A stretch of DNA of 64,000 nucleotides from NCBI GenBank assembly GCA_022376515.1, contig WTXI01000006.1:434001-498000 (forward strand), given 5' to 3'. This document shows, in pieces, positions 39,001 through 51,409 of this stretch (the first letter of the stretch is position 1; each line of letters begins with the position of its first letter). The DNA comes from Lactifluus volemus. Lineage: Eukaryota > Basidiomycota > Agaricomycetes > Russulales > Russulaceae. The translations under genes and the position numbers were made by a program. The notes under the pieces were generated by a model. That model had not been told where the DNA came from. It saw only the letters and a program-made list of their open reading frames with translations, and ran no database searches.

Positions 39001-42000
39001 TACCGCTTCGCGAGAGCGTTGTAAGTTATCTCGTAAGGCTCATTACGACAGCTGTCGACGTACCATCGCGAAATGTCCTCGTCCCCCGTGCCCTGGCTTT
39101 GTTGCGTTCTATTGTCGGGCCGAATGGTTGGACGGAGGTCACAGTTAAATTGAATTTCTTCTCTCGGTTTTTGGAGCAGGTATGACACTTCTCTGGCATA
39201 TCTATTCTCTACGCGAACTTATCATGCCTTGCCTAGGCTGATTTAAGCAACGATGGCACACTCGCCCAAGCTCTGTGTGCAGCGAACGTCCTCCAAGTGG
39301 TTGTCGCAGAGAAACCAGATACATGGTTCACCGATGCCGAAAACGCAGCTACGTTACAGAGGCTTGTTCGTAAAGGAATGGTCACAGAGGATTCCACTCT
39401 TCACGATGCCCTCCACCCCGTGTTTGATCGCCTCATCCGCCTGTTTCCCCTCCCCAAAGACGAAGACGAAGTACAAACGGAGATGTCCGGGTTTCACAAG
39501 TTTGTGTACAAGTCTGTCGATGATGGATTGCAAAACGCGACTGCTCTTCGTGGCACCCTCTTGATGTTGCGATCCGTCGTTCAGGCTACTCCCGAGAGGA
39601 TTGAGCCTTTCAGCGCCCTGCTCATGAAACTCCTCAATAAGCTGACCAAAGAACACATTCAAGCGCAATCTGCTTCTCCAGGTTTTGAGAGCGGGGTACG
39701 CTTCTTGACGTCGATCCTGGAAATCTGCCAAGTCTCGGTGTCGTTCCTCGGCGAGCAACGGAAATACCTGCTGGCCACGCTCCTCCAGTTAATTGAGAAG
39801 TCGAAAAGCGCATCCCTTTGCCGGTGCGTGCTGGATATCGCGCGGGACTGGGCGCTACACCGCAGAGAATCATATCCCACCATGAAAGAAAAAGCCAACG
39901 TCCTGCAAAAGATGTCCACTTTGGAAACCCGTGGAGAATCCCTATTCAATGCTTACTTAGCGCTCATCCTAGAAATATACACGGAACCCTCCCTTCGTCG
40001 CAGCGACCTCACCACCAAACTCGAGCAATCTTTCCTCTTGGGATGTAGAGTCCGTGAGTCTCGGACGAGAGAGCGCTTCCTGTCGCTCCTAGACGGAAGT
40101 GTCCCACGAAGCTTATTCAGTCGCATGTGTTACATTTTCGGCGTGCAGAACTGGGAAGCCTTGGCCGACACGAATTGGATCCATGTTGCCATTCACCTCT
40201 TGCTCAGTGCTGTTGACGGCGATATGACCTTAGGGCCAAGGCATGCATCATCTACGTCGAATGTCCCGCTCCCTCTCTTCTTGCCCCACCTTCGTGTTGC
40301 TGATATTATCCAACCAATCCAACGATTAGTCTCTCTTGACACCAATGTGGCGCATGAGACTTGGCTATCCCTATTCCCCATCGCCTGGGCATCTCTTTCT
40401 AGGCGTGAACAGACGGATACTACTCAGCATATGATATCACTTCTCAGCAAAGAATATCATATACGGCAGGCGGAGATACGTCCTAACATTATCAACACTC
40501 TCCTCGCTGCTTCAAACCTATGTTCCCCTACCATGACGCTGCCCCCCCACTTGATTAAATATCTTGCTAAAACTTTCAGCGCTTGGCACGCGGGAGCCGA
40601 AATCCTTCAGACACTGAACACCAATATCGAGCCTGATCATGCCCTACGTGACACAGCGCTTGATGCCCTAGCAGAACTGTACGCAGAGATGGCTGAGGAT
40701 GACCTTTTCTACGGGTTGTGGAGGCGACGTTGTCTGCATGCAGAAACTAGCGTCGGACTTGCCTTCGAACAGAATGGTTTATGGGAGCATGCTGCTACCA
40801 TGTATGAGAATGCCCAAGCCAAATCCCGTGCTGGTGCACTTGCATTCTCGGAACAAGAATATTGCCTGTGGGAAGACCATTGGATTCTGGCCTCGGAAAA
40901 ACTTCAGCAGTGGGACACGTTATACGAGTTCGCGCGAAGCGAGGGTAATCAAGAGCTGATGCTCGAGAGTGCCTGGAGGATTAAAAACTGGCCTGAGAGC
41001 TCCGACACGCTCGAGGAACAAATCAATACGCTCCCGGAGGCCGCAACTCCTCGGCGCCGAGTCTTTGAGGCGTTCATCGCTCTACTCAAGGTCCCTTCTC
41101 CTGCGGAGAAGAACGTCGAGTTCACCAAGATACTAGAAGATGCTATGCAGCTCACTCTCAGAAAATGGGTGGCCCTTCCGGCTAATCTGTCCCCTGCGCA
41201 CATCCCGTTATTGCAACATTTCCAGCAGTTTGTCGAGCTACAAGAGGCCGTGAAAATATTTGGCTCTCTGTCCACAACTAATGCCCAGAATTTAGAGAAG
41301 AAGTCCTCCGATCTCAAATTGGTGCTTCAAGCGTGGAGGGAAAGACTTCCGAACATCCATGATGACATCAGTATCTGGAGCGACCTCGTAGCGTGGCGAC
41401 AGAACGTCTTCCATGCCATTAACAAAACCTACATCCCCCTGATCGCTCAAACCGCTCAGGGAAATGGTGCTGCCAGTAACACGAATACATATGGCTATCG
41501 CGGTTTCCACGAGACCGCTTGGATAATCAATCGCTTTGCCCATGTCGCTCGCAAGCATGACCTATTGGACGTTTGCTTCACCCTTTTGAACAAGATCTAC
41601 ACGCTTCCCAATATCGAGATATCAGAGGCTTTTCTCAAACTCCGTGAGCAGGCCCGTTGTCACTACCAAAAGCCAAACGATCTCCAAGCCGGGTTGGAGG
41701 TAATCAACAACACGAACCTCTTGTACTTCTCTACGGCGCAAAAGGCAGAATTTTATACCCTGAAGGGCTTGTTCCATGCCCGCTTTGGTCGAAACGAGGA
41801 GGCAAACTCTGCATTTGGTCAGGCCGTCCAACTAGACATGAACCAAGCTAAATCATGGGCTGAATGGGGAAAGTATAGCGACCGTATGTTCAAGGAAGCC
41901 CCCATGGATATGTCTCATGCTGCAAACGCTGTTAGCTGCTATCTCCAAGCCGTTGGTCTTTACAAAAGTGGGAAGAGCCGTCCGCTCCTCACACGGGTCT

Positions 42001-44562
42001 TATGGCTGCTCAGTATCGATGACAACAATCTCACGGTCTCTCGCGCATTCGATACATATAAAGGCGAAGCCGCTTTCTGGTATTGGATCACATTGATCCC
42101 GCAGCTCTGCTTATCCTTGGGCTACCGTGAATTCAAACAGGCACGATATATTCTTCTCAACTTGGCGAAGCTCTATCCCCAGGTCTGTATTTGTATGGTA
42201 TACCGAATGAGTGATGATGACTATATGGTGTGCAGGGTCTATTCTTCCATCTACGTACAACGAGGGAAGATTTGATCTCTGCGAGGAGGCAAGCGCAGGT
42301 AGCTTCGCGGGCACAGAGTGTAACGTCATCAACAAATGAACAAGACACTGTTGGCAATCAGAACTCTTCCAAGACGGAACATGACCATTCCTCGCGAACA
42401 GGAGCCGACACTTCCACATCATCTACCACCGATGGCTTGAAACCTCCCGAGAACACTATCACTTTCCCTGGGCAGCGGTCTTGGGAATATGTTGAAGAGG
42501 TTGTCAACATGTTGAAGACGGCGTTTCCTCTATTGATTCTCAGCATGGAAACAACGGTCGACCAAATTAGCCACCGTTTCAAAGCAACCCAGGAGGAGGA
42601 GATCTATCGTCTTATTTGCATGCTTCTGCAAGATGCAATGCAGGTAATGTCAGCCACGCAAGCATCGGTCATCAGTACTGAAGAGTCTTTCCCATACAAG
42701 CACTATGCGCTTCGTGTCAATTCCATGGATGATGATGGCGCACTTCCCCCAGGGACTAACACGAACCTTCATCGTATGGTCACCAATTTATCTGGTCAGG
42801 CTCGGGTGCGTGAATCTATGTACCCACAGTGAGGCCTATTTTATTAATCCCCCACAGAAAGAATACGAAGATGAGTTTCTTAAGAGCAAGTTTACTTTCT
42901 CCGAATATATTCGTCGACTCCAGCGCTGGAGGGATAGATATGAGCGTAACCTTGACTCGAGGCCGCGACTTCAACCCTTAGACCTACTTAGTCATTATCT
43001 CACTGAATTCCAGCACGGAAAGTTTGACGACATCGAAATCCCGGGACAGTATACTGAGGTGAGCCTCACAGCTTGGCATATTGTATCCCATGGCTGAAAT
43101 TCGTGCAGGACAAAGACAGCAACCAGAACTTCGCCAAAATAGTCAAGTTTGGCTCTAAATTTGAGAACTGTCGTTCCCATGGCTATTGCTGGAGACGTCT
43201 TACAGTTCACGGCTCGGACAATTCTGAAGTTTCTTTCTCTGTGCAACTCCCGTCTGGCCGGCACATTCGTAGGGAGGAAAGAGTAATGGCATGCTTCCGC
43301 ATGTTCAATGGGTTCGTCACTACGTGCTTCCATAATCGTCTTTTGACTTTTGTGCAGCGTTCTAAACCGTAACAAGGAGAGTAGGAAACGACACCTGAAT
43401 TTCCACATCCCGGCCTCGATATCTTGCAGTGCCAACCTTCGTCTCCTGCAGAACGACTCGTCTTATATCACGCTTGGTGATATCTTTGACAAATTCTGCG
43501 AGGATACTCGAATGGCCAGGGAAGATCCTATCCTCATTCCTGGAGAGAAAGTCAAAGAGACCCTACGGAAATTTAGGGAGATGCATTATCGCATGGTTAG
43601 TGGCTATTGCTCATCTTCCTGGCTGCCGTTCCTAAGACGGAGTGTCAGCCGAATAAGGTCGAGTACTTCTCTCTGAAAAGGGATATATTGGATGAAATTG
43701 TAGCGCATATGGTACCCGAAACAATCTTGACCAACGTCTGTCGTGTCCTTTTGTCATTATGGGGAAGTGTCTAATGCCGTTGACAGTACATGACCCGCAC
43801 GATGGACACCCCATCCGACCTGTGGCGTATGCGAAAGCAGTTTACGCTCCAACTTGCGGCCGCGTGCTTCATGACACATGCCTTTTTCCTCACCAGCCGG
43901 CTGCCCAATCGATTCCACATCTCACGAAGGACTGGTTTAATGGCCATGAGCGAGCTGCTTCCCGGCATGGGTATCCCTGCCGCATTGATGAACTTGCAGA
44001 ATCAGCTCCCAGTCTTTGCCTCACACGACGTGGTGCCGTTCCGATTTACGCCCAACTTGCAACACTTCATTGGAGATTGCTTCACTGAGGGCATTCTCAT
44101 ATCCGCTATGATGGCCATGGGTCACGCTCTCTCGGAACCACAGGTAAAAGGACATCGCGCCGGAAAACGTGTGGTTTTCACTGACGTTCTTCGCCCCTCG
44201 TGCAGAGCGACGTTGGGGACCAGCTGTGCCTCTTTGCCAGAGACGAGATGATTACCTGGCTGCAAGCGCGAAACCGAACGTGGACGGTGGATCTGGCTTT
44301 CCGTCAAAATGTTCAAGTAAACATCGACACCATCATGAAAAGGGTCGAAACGATGGGGTGCAAAATTGAGCATGACCAGGTTCATAACAGTGGCGCATGG
44401 GCTTTGATTTCGAAACTGACTCATTTTTAGGCCAAGAGCAACCCGGGCAACCCAGCCCCCTCCATGAACTCCGTGATGGGAACCATCATCAATCTCGTCG
44501 CCTCTGCTACAGACCCTATAAATCTCATGAAGATGACAGAAATTTATTCTCCCTGGTTCTAG
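33093..44562 (+). CDS. TRA1: TRA1/TRRAP, SAGA and NuA4 scaffold pseudokinase
   Basis: Eighteen exons from 33093 to 44562 give about 3525 residues (yeast Tra1 has 3744). Large exons are 34799-36002, 36053-37137, 37187-39179 and 39237-42182. HEAT repeats cover about the first two thirds ([51 protein letters not shown]). A FAT domain follows ([34 protein letters not shown]), then a PI3K-like domain ([50 protein letters not shown]) and a FATC end, [15 protein letters not shown] find no HRD/DFG-type catalytic residues, as known for Tra1. Tra1 recruits the SAGA and NuA4 acetyltransferases to activators. One base is lost near AA 35462-35463; otherwise phases close over 10.5 kb of coding sequence. 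The exon 6/7 acceptor is 36052, with 36043 also possible. Confidence 0.93.
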
Positions 44563-44742
44563 TGCTCTTTGTTTGTTGTTCTTACATGCTATTCTTTTGC
44601 TACCTCTAGTCACCAATGTTTTGCATATTACATTGATCACTTTGTACTATCATAACGCACCCATATACAAGGCAGTACAACAAAATCAGAGCGTGCGAAC
44701 CAATACGATAAGATCGAACCGAAGCTACTACGGTCAGTGATG

Positions 44743-47154
44743 CTAACGGTGGCTACCTTTGATGATGCCTTCTGTCTGCCGGAAGCTGTTGATTTGTGCC
44801 TCACTCTCCAACATCATCTGGTTTTCGTGTCAGCTGCGAACAAAAGTAGTGGGCGGGAAGGGGCGCACCTCTTCGGCCATGGTATAGATATCTGACCCAG
44901 GTCTATTGTACATCAGGGAGTTCGCGAACATGAGATACACGTCTCTCTGGAATTCAGCTGAGCTTGTGATCTGGCCTTCCGAATACGAGATTTGATGTCT
45001 TGAGATCCATTGGCCGTTTGACGATATCGTAGTAGTCAGGTGCCTCAGACGTTTTGATGGGGTTGTGGAAGATATTGCCATTGCGGTGCTGGGAAATTTG
45101 GCATGAACCATGATGATGACCGTCTGGAATTTCTTGGACGTCTGGGCGTCGGCCGTGGGTGGGCGGCCGCGTCGGCGAACAGGCCTGACCATAGCCTGAG
45201 CGAAATAGTACCAGTAAGCGTAAAAAAACGTAAACGTGCCTGGCTCGTCCTCATCGACAGGCTGCGAGTCTTCACGAGTTCTCTTTCTGTCTCGAGTAGA
45301 ATCTGAGAATATACTTGCGGCCTCTGAAACCTTCCGCTTGTCTGAGATAGTCAGCAAAGAGTTCGAGTGCGATTCCCGAAGCTTACGATCACGACGTGAC
45401 TGTTCTGCAAGTGGAGATGCTGCCTCGACGTCATCACCTTGTTCAACCTCTATTACATCTTCTTGCTTAATGTCGGCAACCTCGGGCTCGTGGTAGTCCT
45501 CGTGCGTCACGTCTTCTACTTCCGAAGCCACGGGTGCCTCTGAAATGCAATTCAACGGCCGCTTCATGAAAGAAGCACTAAACTTGCCTTGTTCTGACAC
45601 AAGCGTATCTAACCTAGGTGTACCTGGTGCCGAGCTTGCTGCTTCACCCTCCAAGGATGGGGGCAGTTCGACGGAACGTACAGTTCCGGGGGGTTCCGAC
45701 AAAGAGCGTATTGAAACGTTATCTTCTTCTAAGCCCATTTCCGTTGCCCCAACTCTTGACATTTCGTCCTCGACGGCTTGAGAAGTCGATGCAGCTGCAG
45801 AACCGTCCGACATGACTTCAGCCTCAGACTCGGAGCAGTTTGCGGCCTCGGAGGGCTTGAGATGTTCTATAGGTTCTAATGTATCAGAAGCTTCGTGTAC
45901 TTCAGCAATCTCTGGAGGTTCTACGTCATCGGAAAGTATAGGTTCGACAGAAACGGCACGTTTAGCGCCTTCGAAAGATCGAGATGGAGAAGGGGAGGGC
46001 CGTAGAGCTGCAGCACGCTCGTGAGTGGGAGAAGGTTCGTCACCACCATCGTTTTCTGCAGGAGTAATGATATCGAGAGGGTCCGGTGACTCGTTGGACG
46101 ATGGGGAGGAGGCACAGACATCGATCTCATCAACAAAGTCTGTATCAACAGGGCTTGGAGGTGGTGATAGTTGTGGGATGACAAGCGGTTCAATATCATC
46201 CTCATGGGGGGATGGGACCGCGGGGGCAAGTGGGGAAGAAGCGAGGTCTTCATCCGGTTGACTCTGTATCGTCTCTTCCTCTGGAAGACACTGGCCCGTT
46301 TTATGAGTTGTGACACCACAACAGAAACAAACAGATAGCTACCTGCACCTGAGGAACAGATGAGCTAGAGTCCGACACACCAGTGAGGTCTGACCCTGAA
46401 CCCTCAATTGCTCCAGCCCTCTATAGCGAAGGAGGACAAGTTGATATCACAGGGACAAGTTGATAGGTATGACAAGACATACCTCGCTTTGCCGGGACAG
46501 TGGTCTGTCAGGAATGTCTTCATCTACACTAAGGCGATCTGCGATTCTAGTGTCCCATTTACCGGAACGAATGGCCTCTATTTCTGCAGCGACAGACCTA
46601 GCGATGAGATATAAGCCCACAACAGCGGAGCGGGAGATTGAAATAGAATGAACTTGAATCGAGCCTCCTCTTCAAGGATGAGTTCCCTAAGTTCGAGTAC
46701 TCTAGCTTGATACATCCGCTGAGCTAACTTGAGGTTGTTCGAGTGGACTAAAAAAAAAAAGGTTAAAGAACGGGATAGACGACTGTGTAATGAACCAAAC
46801 TTGCCATTGCGAGGCTGTTTTTCAGGTTCTGAGCTAGAGAGGGGGTAATTGAGAACCCGAACTAATTTAGGAGCATAAGAGATGACCTGCTGAGTCCAAA
46901 TACTTGGATAAGGTTGTCATAGACGGCTCGGCAAGCCTGTATGATGAAAGAGGAGTTGAATGGTAGGAAGAGATGAAGAAGGGGGTGAGACTTGCAGAAG
47001 GAGAGAAGGTAGCGTTGTCGTGTTTAGAGACGAGAGGATGACGAGAGAGGATTGTGGATACATTTGACCAAGCATCAGAGCCGAGTTCATAGACAGCCTG
47101 AGCCAAGATGAGTCGCTCAAGGTTGTTCAGCGACAGCGAGGACTCGGAGGACAT
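44743..47154 (-). CDS. BRD8/Bdc1-like bromodomain protein
   Basis: Nine exons: 46996-47154, 46887-46936, 46805-46833, 46654-46747, 46483-46597, 46343-46420, 45236-46290, 44869-45184 and 44743-44817, about 657 residues. The N-terminus is SANT-like (LNNLERLILAQAVYELGSDA, then a HPLVSK segment), followed by a coiled coil (LAQRMYQARVLELRELILEE), a long acidic Ser/Pro linker, a basic AT-hook-like patch (RRRGRPP) and a C-terminal bromodomain with QHRNGNIFHNPIKTSEAPDY and YDIVKRPMDL. This order fits BRD8 (human) and Bdc1 (fission yeast), acetyl-lysine readers of NuA4. Two introns are GC-AG. Three one-base losses inside the bromodomain (near 45091-45096, 44996-44998 and 44979-44980) cancel out, so the flanks share one frame. 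Convergent with TRA1. Confidence 0.8.
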
Positions 47155-47252
47155 GACATTGACCCTCTTACGTCATTCGTTCGGTTCCGACCGCATATAT
47201 TCAATTCGGCAACCTCCGCAGCTCCCACCCATTGTTGCTTTCAACCGCCACC
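47155..47252. promoter_or_regulatory. Very short bidirectional promoter
   Basis: 98 bp separate the start codons of the bromodomain gene and the PEP4-like gene. The segment is pyrimidine-rich on the plus strand just before the protease ATG (CCACC at -5 to -1, a good initiation context). Confidence 0.4.
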
Positions 47253-48790
<1,538 letters not shown>

Positions 48791-49161
48791 ACTCCCTACA
48801 AGGAAGGGTCATCCAGGTGCTCTGGACCAGAACCCACTGTTTTAATTACTCCGTACTATGATCCTTCATGACTGAGCTGTCCATCTGTCTACTTGATTAT
48901 GCGTAATGTGAACTTGTCCCCAATGTTCACGGTCAGGTTCCAAATTGGTAATAATTGATCATCAATGCTATGACTATAGTCATTGTGATAATAGTATTGT
49001 TCTTTGTGAAGTCGCCAATGAGTTTTACCCCTTTGGTAAAAGGTTACCCCTCACGAAGCTGAATTTGAGCGTAATCTTTCAATTCCTTAGTGCCTGCTAG
49101 CACTGTTAATGTGATTGCCAGGTCTTGAATTACATTAACAAGGTAGTATAAAGTATTAAGG
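48791..49161. other. Intergenic, convergent 3' ends
   Basis: About 370 AT-rich bases with several TGACTATAGTCA-like palindromic words near 48970. Probable 3' UTRs of the protease and CCCH genes. No coding features. Confidence 0.35.
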
Positions 49162-51409
49162 TTATAATGATTGTTCTATCTCCTTCATTTCAATCTCCTC
49201 TTCAGTGTTGTGAATATCAGAATGTTGTAACCATATAGACATCTGCATAGAAGGCTGTAAAGCCTTCCAGACCTTCTCCACAGTTATTGAATCTGTGGAA
49301 AGAAATCCTTCAATAGCTTTGCTAGAGGCCATCTTAATGTCAGAGGTGGTTTTAGCTTTGATATACCCTTGGATGTGCTCTTGAATATGAGGAACATAAG
49401 AGTCAATTGTGGTATGGCTTGGTTGTTCTTGCTTCATAAGGGCCAGGTTGTGTTGAAGTTGCTGTATCTCTTCTTGTAAAAGTTGGAGCTGTGATGCCTT
49501 TTGTGAGACACTAGTCTGAAGCTGATATAATCAGTTTAGTTAGTGGGGAAATTTGTGAAGTTCATTACTTGTTGAATTATGCCACTTTTCTCTGCTATCG
49601 TGCTGGATCTGACCTTTCCGTCCTCCTCCAACTGATGGCTTTGAAGTAGTGCTTGAGCTAACCCCCCTGCCTGCATCTGCAATGACTGTCCCAACGTTTC
49701 TCCGTGTCTCTGAAAAGTGGAAAGGGACGTTGAGAGAAGATGACTATGGCGTTCATCTTGATTCTCAACAATTGCGGCAATAATGGTTTCCTTCTTATCT
49801 TGGATTTGATGGTCTAAAAGGGCATTATAGCGTTGTAAGTCATGGCACGGCCAATGAGTCCCTGCTAGAGATTCTGATCTCTCCGTTAGCTGCATTAACT
49901 TGCTGTCAAATGAGACGCCAGCACAGCTACAAATCTCTGAGTTCATATTGAATTCCTTGTGAATAACCCTCACTCACTCATTAGCAGGAGAAGTAGCGGT
50001 GCCCCGAACATGACTTAAACATCCCTCCGCCTTGGAAACCCAGTCCTTCAGTTGGTCAAGTTGGTCATTATCCCAAGGGAGGGCTGTCGAGGTGGGCCGG
50101 ACGACAGGGAGTCCTAAGAAATCGGATTGCGGAAGCCGTTGAGAGCATATTCGATGCTCTGCTTTCAGAGCCACTTGCGCATCCTTGAATTTCTGGGACT
50201 TCATCTCAAGATGATTAATCGCTGCTCGCGGGAAGACCCTCCCAAATTGACGAGACTTGCGCAAAGCGGAAAACTGCGAGATCTCGGCATCGACCATACG
50301 CATGTTCAGGGTCACCGCTACGTTTATCATCATTTGGCTGGGAATAGACAAGACTGAGTATATCTTCAGGCGACAAGTGAGTGTCCACAAACCTCATCTC
50401 GCTGCCCAATGAACCCAATAAATCTGACATGACATTGCTATCAGGTACTGGTCGTATCTGTGGCTCGCTTCCAACTTGGTTGAGGGACAAAGACTGTTCA
50501 GGAGACGCAGCAGACAGTGCCTCCCGTCCGGCGGTAAGGGATCAACCATAGGAATATTTTCGCCACGCTGTTCGTTGTGTACCTGTTTAGAATCGCTTGA
50601 TGTAATGACAGACAGAATAGCCTGAGATGAGCGAGTCGTTGGCGTTGCTGCATCAGGGTTGTCATTATTCCGACCTCCATCTGGACGTGCATCAGTACCT
50701 GGAGGACTCGCCGTGTTCGGGATGGTTGCCACCACGGGCGCTTTGCTGCCCTGATCCGAGATCGGGTCTTGTCCCCAACCAGATCCGAGATCGTTTCCAG
50801 TAGCCCCCCACCCTGTGTTGTCCCACCCATTGTCAGTGGAGCCCCATCCCGCGGACTGGTCATCCCACTGAGACGGCAGTGCGTTCCCCTGCGTGGCTAC
50901 AGATTCATTTGGCCATCCATCCGATGAGCCAACATTGTTGTTCGCGCTAGAGCCCCAGCCAGAGCCACTTGCACCAGAGTCCCCCCACCCAGTGGATGCC
51001 GGCGTATTCTGGCTACTCCGGAATGGTGGCGCTCCCCTGGCACTAGACGTAACTGGTGGGTTCGAACCGACGCTGGTCATGTAGTCACCCCAAGCCCTTG
51101 ACGAGTTCGTCCGTTCAGAGCCCAAAGAAATCGAGTTCGCTCCCGAAAATACCCCAGAAGATTGTCCTCGTCCGCGGCCACCATGAGGAGGTCCGCCCCT
51201 TGCATGAATTGTGGCAGGGGGAGCACGATCCCAGTCTCGGTCGCTGGGGTGAACAAATATACAGTGGGGACGGCACAGCACCTCGGCGCCATTAGGCTTT
51301 ATCTTCCGAGACCCATTGTCATCGAAGTTCTAAAAAGCGATGCCTCAGCCAAAAACATAGACGGATGGAGAATATGGGCCAAAATTACCCTGCATCGTAT
51401 CAATGGCAT
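49162..51409 (-). CDS. CCCH-type zinc-finger protein with Gly-Trp repeats and C-terminal coiled coils
   Basis: The start exon 51389-51409 (MPLIRCR) is followed by 50393-51329, about 49981-50337, about 49560-49955 and 49162-49520. The N-terminus reads KIKPNGAEVLCRPHCIFVHP, a CCCH-like finger with a shortened first spacing. RG-rich residues and seven GW/WG motifs follow (50772-50990). The C-terminal half is helical and coiled-coil (KSQKFKDAQVALKAEHR, SQLQLLQEEIQQLQHN). Frame accounting shows one base missing near 50519-50525, and the splice near 49960-49980 is unresolved. A finger for RNA and GW motifs for Argonaute or NOT-type pockets suggest a P-body or RNA-silencing role, similar in style to Gwo1 of Cryptococcus; this is inference. 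I cannot name an orthologue. Confidence 0.62.
50772..50990 (-). repeat. GW/WG repeat segment (possible AGO hook)
   Basis: Within 73 residues of the CCCH protein there are seven Trp-Gly or Gly-Trp dipeptides in a Gly/Ser/Asn/Asp background (TGWGDSG, GSGWGSS, DGWPNE, AGWGSTD, NGWDNTGWGATG, GSGWGQD). This composition matches Argonaute-binding GW platforms. Confidence 0.7.

Noticed and set aside
45236..45496. Plus-strand open frame opposite the bromodomain gene, Ser-rich
   Set aside because: It mirrors the acidic/Ser linker of the true minus-strand gene, whose frame is fixed by exon phases and motifs.
50338..50392. Frame break in the CCCH gene near 50340
   Set aside because: A normal 55 nt intron (GTTTGT to CCCAG) explains the change of frame and keeps phase.
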